Below, one piece after another: positions 62,309-64,000 of a DNA stretch of 64,000 bases. The translations under genes were made by a program, and so were the position numbers. Each line of letters opens with the position of its first letter. Position 1 is the first letter of the stretch. This DNA is from Aerococcaceae bacterium DSM 111021. Lineage in GTDB: Bacteria; Bacillota; Bacilli; Lactobacillales; Aerococcaceae. The notes beneath the pieces are model-generated. The model searched no databases. It was not told the DNA's origin and was given only the letters and a program-made list of their open reading frames with translations. Where the stretch lies: assembly GCA_020112395.1 (NCBI GenBank), contig JACCEK010000003.1, positions 62,001-126,000 on the forward strand. The letters run 5' to 3'.

Positions 62309-63068
62309 TACAACAATAAAGTTTAGAGATATCAATAAATCATTCGGAGAAAAACAAATCATCAACGAATTATCTTTTGATATCGAAGAAGGGCAATTTA
62401 TTACAATATTAGGCTCATCAGGATCAGGAAAAACAACAACGCTTAAAATGGTCAATCGGCTTGTAGAACCAGACAGTGGAACGATTGAAATTAATAATAA
62501 AGAGATTAAAGAGTATAACTTGATAGAACTACGAAGAAAAATTGGTTACGTGGTACAACAAATTGGCCTATTCCCTCACGTCACTATTGAGAAGAATATT
62601 GCGACCGTACCGGAATTACTAGGATGGGACAAAGAAAAAATAAAACAACGTGTTATAGAATTAATGGATCTAATTCAGTTACCTTATTCTGAATATGCAC
62701 ATCGATTTCCCAAGCAGTTATCTGGAGGACAACAACAACGAATAGGGGTTGCTAGAGCCTTAGCAGCTAATCCACAAATTATGCTTTTAGACGAGCCGTT
62801 TGGGTCCGTTGATGCAATTACACGTAAAGAATTGCAAGCACAAATTAAAGCAATCCATGAAGAATTGGCAGGTAAAACATTCCTCTTCGTAACCCATGAT
62901 ATTAATGAAGCCTTCTTACTTGGTGATAAAGTGATGATTATGAATGAGGGGCGAATAGAGCAATATGATACACCAAAGAATATAATCAAGAATCCTGAAG
63001 GTAGTTTCGTGAATAGTCTCTTGGATACTGTCCGTGAGGAAGAAGCATTATGGAGTGAGTTAGTATGA
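62301..63068 (+). CDS. Osmoprotectant ABC transporter ATP-binding protein (OpuCA/OsmV-like, without CBS domains)
   Basis: The 255-residue ATPase has Walker A LGSSGSGKTTTLKMVN, the Q-loop VVQQIGLFPHVTI, signature LSGGQQQRIGVARALA, Walker B IMLLDEPFGSVD and the switch FVTHDINEA. OpuCA and OpuAA proteins usually carry C-terminal CBS domains (about 380-400 residues in all) that sense ionic strength or c-di-AMP. This one ends at residue 255 with only a short tail, so that control is absent. It overlaps both neighbouring permease genes, which implies translational coupling. Confidence 0.92.
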   Translation: MANTTIKFRDINKSFGEKQIINELSFDIEEGQFITILGSSGSGKTTTLKMVNRLVEPDSGTIEINNKEIKEYNLIELRRKIGYVVQQIGLFPHVTIEKNIATVPELLGWDKEKIKQRVIELMDLIQLPYSEYAHRFPKQLSGGQQQRIGVARALAANPQIMLLDEPFGSVDAITRKELQAQIKAIHEELAGKTFLFVTHDINEAFLLGDKVMIMNEGRIEQYDTPKNIIKNPEGSFVNSLLDTVREEEALWSELV

Positions 63069-63697
63069 TTGATTATTTAGTACGATATAGTGACCGACTC
63101 ATCGATGCAACACTGACACATCTACAACTCGTTACTGTCTCTTTACTTATTGCTATTGTCATTGCTGGGTTGATCATCTATACCTTAATCAACAATCAAG
63201 TATGGCTTAAGCGAGTAACTTATTTTTTCTCCGCTTTATATTCCGTACCTAGTTACGCATTGTTTGCTTTGTTAATTCCTTTAACGGGGTTAGGTGCAGA
63301 CACTGCAATGATTGTTTTAACACTTTACTGCGAGTATATTCTACTTCGAACGTTTAGCACGGGAATCAATGAAATTAATCCAATGATTATTGAATCAGCC
63401 ATCGGTATGGGTATGACTGATAAAGAATTGTTTTTTAGAATTCAATTACCACTAGCATCTAAAGCGATCTTTAGCGGGATTAGACTTGCAATGACATCTA
63501 GTATCGGTATTGCCACAATTGGGGCGACGATTAATGCTGGAGGATTAGGGACAATCTTATTTTCTGGGTTAAGAACCCAAGATATGGTTCAAATTCTTTG
63601 GGGGATGATTTTAACCGTTTTTCTCTGTATTGCGTGTAACTTTATTTTGAAACAAATCGAGAAACTAGCTTTAAGAAACTTCGAATTGGAAGGCTAA
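63065..63697 (+). CDS. Osmoprotectant ABC transporter permease (OpuCD/OsmY-like)
   Basis: The 210-residue second permease has five to six hydrophobic segments and an EAA-type loop (IGMGMTDKELFFRIQLPLASK). It also shows YSVPSYALFALLIPLTGLG and NAGGLGTILFSGL, and it is a diverged paralogue of the protein at 61673. The ATG overlaps the ATPase stop (ATGA). A pair of permeases with one ATPase and one binding lipoprotein is the OpuB/OpuC arrangement. Confidence 0.9.
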   Translation: MIDYLVRYSDRLIDATLTHLQLVTVSLLIAIVIAGLIIYTLINNQVWLKRVTYFFSALYSVPSYALFALLIPLTGLGADTAMIVLTLYCEYILLRTFSTGINEINPMIIESAIGMGMTDKELFFRIQLPLASKAIFSGIRLAMTSSIGIATIGATINAGGLGTILFSGLRTQDMVQILWGMILTVFLCIACNFILKQIEKLALRNFELEG

Positions 63698-63732
63698 TCT
63701 CGGTAATAAATGATGTAAATATTCTATAACCA

Positions 63733-63761
63733 GCCTGAATGCAAAAGCATTTGGGTTTTTT
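63733..63761 (+). terminator. Terminator after the transporter operon
   Basis: CCTGAATGC and GCATTTGGG around AAAA form an imperfect stem, followed by TTTTTTG. Confidence 0.7.
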
Positions 63762-63837
63762 GTTATATTTAAGGTTTTAACTCACAAAGTATATAGGAAT
63801 TTTGTTATAATTATCATATATAGAAAGAGGTGTGTTC

Positions 63838-64000
63838 ATGCCTGAGTTACCAGAAGTAGAAGTCAATCGGAAAGGATTAGACCGATTAGTTAAAGGTAAG
63901 AAAATAAAAAATATCCAAGTAGATTGGGCAAGGATCGTCGTTGAATATGAAGAAAATCCAACAGTGCTTGAACCATTAATTAATGAGACTATTTTAGCAG
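63838..64000 (+). CDS. mutM: Formamidopyrimidine-DNA glycosylase, 5' part (cut by window end)
   Basis: The first 54 codons begin MPELPEVEVNRKGLDRLVKG. Pro2 (catalytic after Met removal), Glu3 and Glu6 are the active-site residues of MutM, which removes 8-oxoguanine and ring-opened purines. AGAGGTG precedes the ATG, and a TATAAT box lies near 63806. In many relatives mutM directly follows polA. Here the transporter operon stands between them. Confidence 0.95.
   Translation, partial: MPELPEVEVNRKGLDRLVKGKKIKNIQVDWARIVVEYEENPTVLEPLINETILA

Overview
The window is low-GC DNA of a Gram-positive, Lactobacillales-type firmicute. An Aerococcaceae or Carnobacteriaceae relative is my guess, not proven. 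The signs are: strong AGGAGG-type ribosome binding sites with many TTG and GTG starts; TTGACT/TAAGAT-type promoters; transcript control by T-boxes (Met, His, Arg), a SAM-I riboswitch and PyrR attenuators; and a ytmP-trmB-pepA(ytoP)-ytpR-murC-polA-mutM gene order like that of Bacillus and relatives. No rRNA or tRNA gene was seen.

Layout. 1-298: 3' end of a family 1 glycosidase. 469-2803 (minus): a two-gene cassette of an exported and a membrane protein, both unrecognised. 2994-9000: a worn accessory stretch with an internally deleted IS30 transposase, a 5'-truncated and frameshifted S8 subtilase, a cadmium exporter (cadD), a SAM-I riboswitch in front of an orphan 105-codon gene, a frameshifted HEPN-type gene, a flavoprotein oxidoreductase and relBE leftovers. 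9068-16800: a KdgT permease, DUF1697 protein, Vat-like and Mph-like antibiotic-modifying enzymes, a large exported protein, and small redox and DNA-repair-type genes. 16888-18170: a NERD nuclease-like gene followed by six and a half 41-bp tandem repeats. 18181-19952 (minus): a PspA envelope-stress pair. 20128-26186: exoA, metY under a Met T-box, a VanY-type carboxypeptidase, an unknown gene sharing its promoter with the NERD gene, a PhnA-like protein, a broken lipoprotein gene and an EamA exporter.

26200-43918 is a biosynthetic block. The histidine operon hisZGDCBAFIE plus a PHP histidinol phosphatase sits behind a His T-box and lacks hisH. Three stem-loops at 41-bp spacing separate it from the arginine genes argF and argCJBD (minus), which have two separate T-boxes, both with CGC specifiers. 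Divergent from these is pyrR-pyrB-pyrC-pyrD with two PyrR-type attenuators. 44102-50042 holds an NAD(P)-binding protein, a candidate 6S-like RNA upstream of recQ, a cyclase-family hydrolase, a NIF3-like protein, YtoQ and an IclR regulator.

50291-63697 holds a membrane protein with a probable permuted papain-like domain, trmB with a kinase-like gene, pepA (M42), ytpR, a disordered protein where the SftA/FtsK-type translocase gene often lies, murC, polA, and a four-gene osmoprotectant ABC transporter placed between polA and the start of mutM (63838, cut by the window edge).

Amino-acid operons here are read out mainly by tRNA-sensing leaders and pyrimidine genes by PyrR. Envelope and stress functions (PspA, VanY, Opu-type uptake) and antibiotic-modifying enzymes lie between them. 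I see no intact new defence system. The accessory stretch looks like the remains of one. The strongest leads are the shared promoter of the NERD gene and the gene at 23723, the riboswitch-controlled orphan gene, and the hisH-less his operon.
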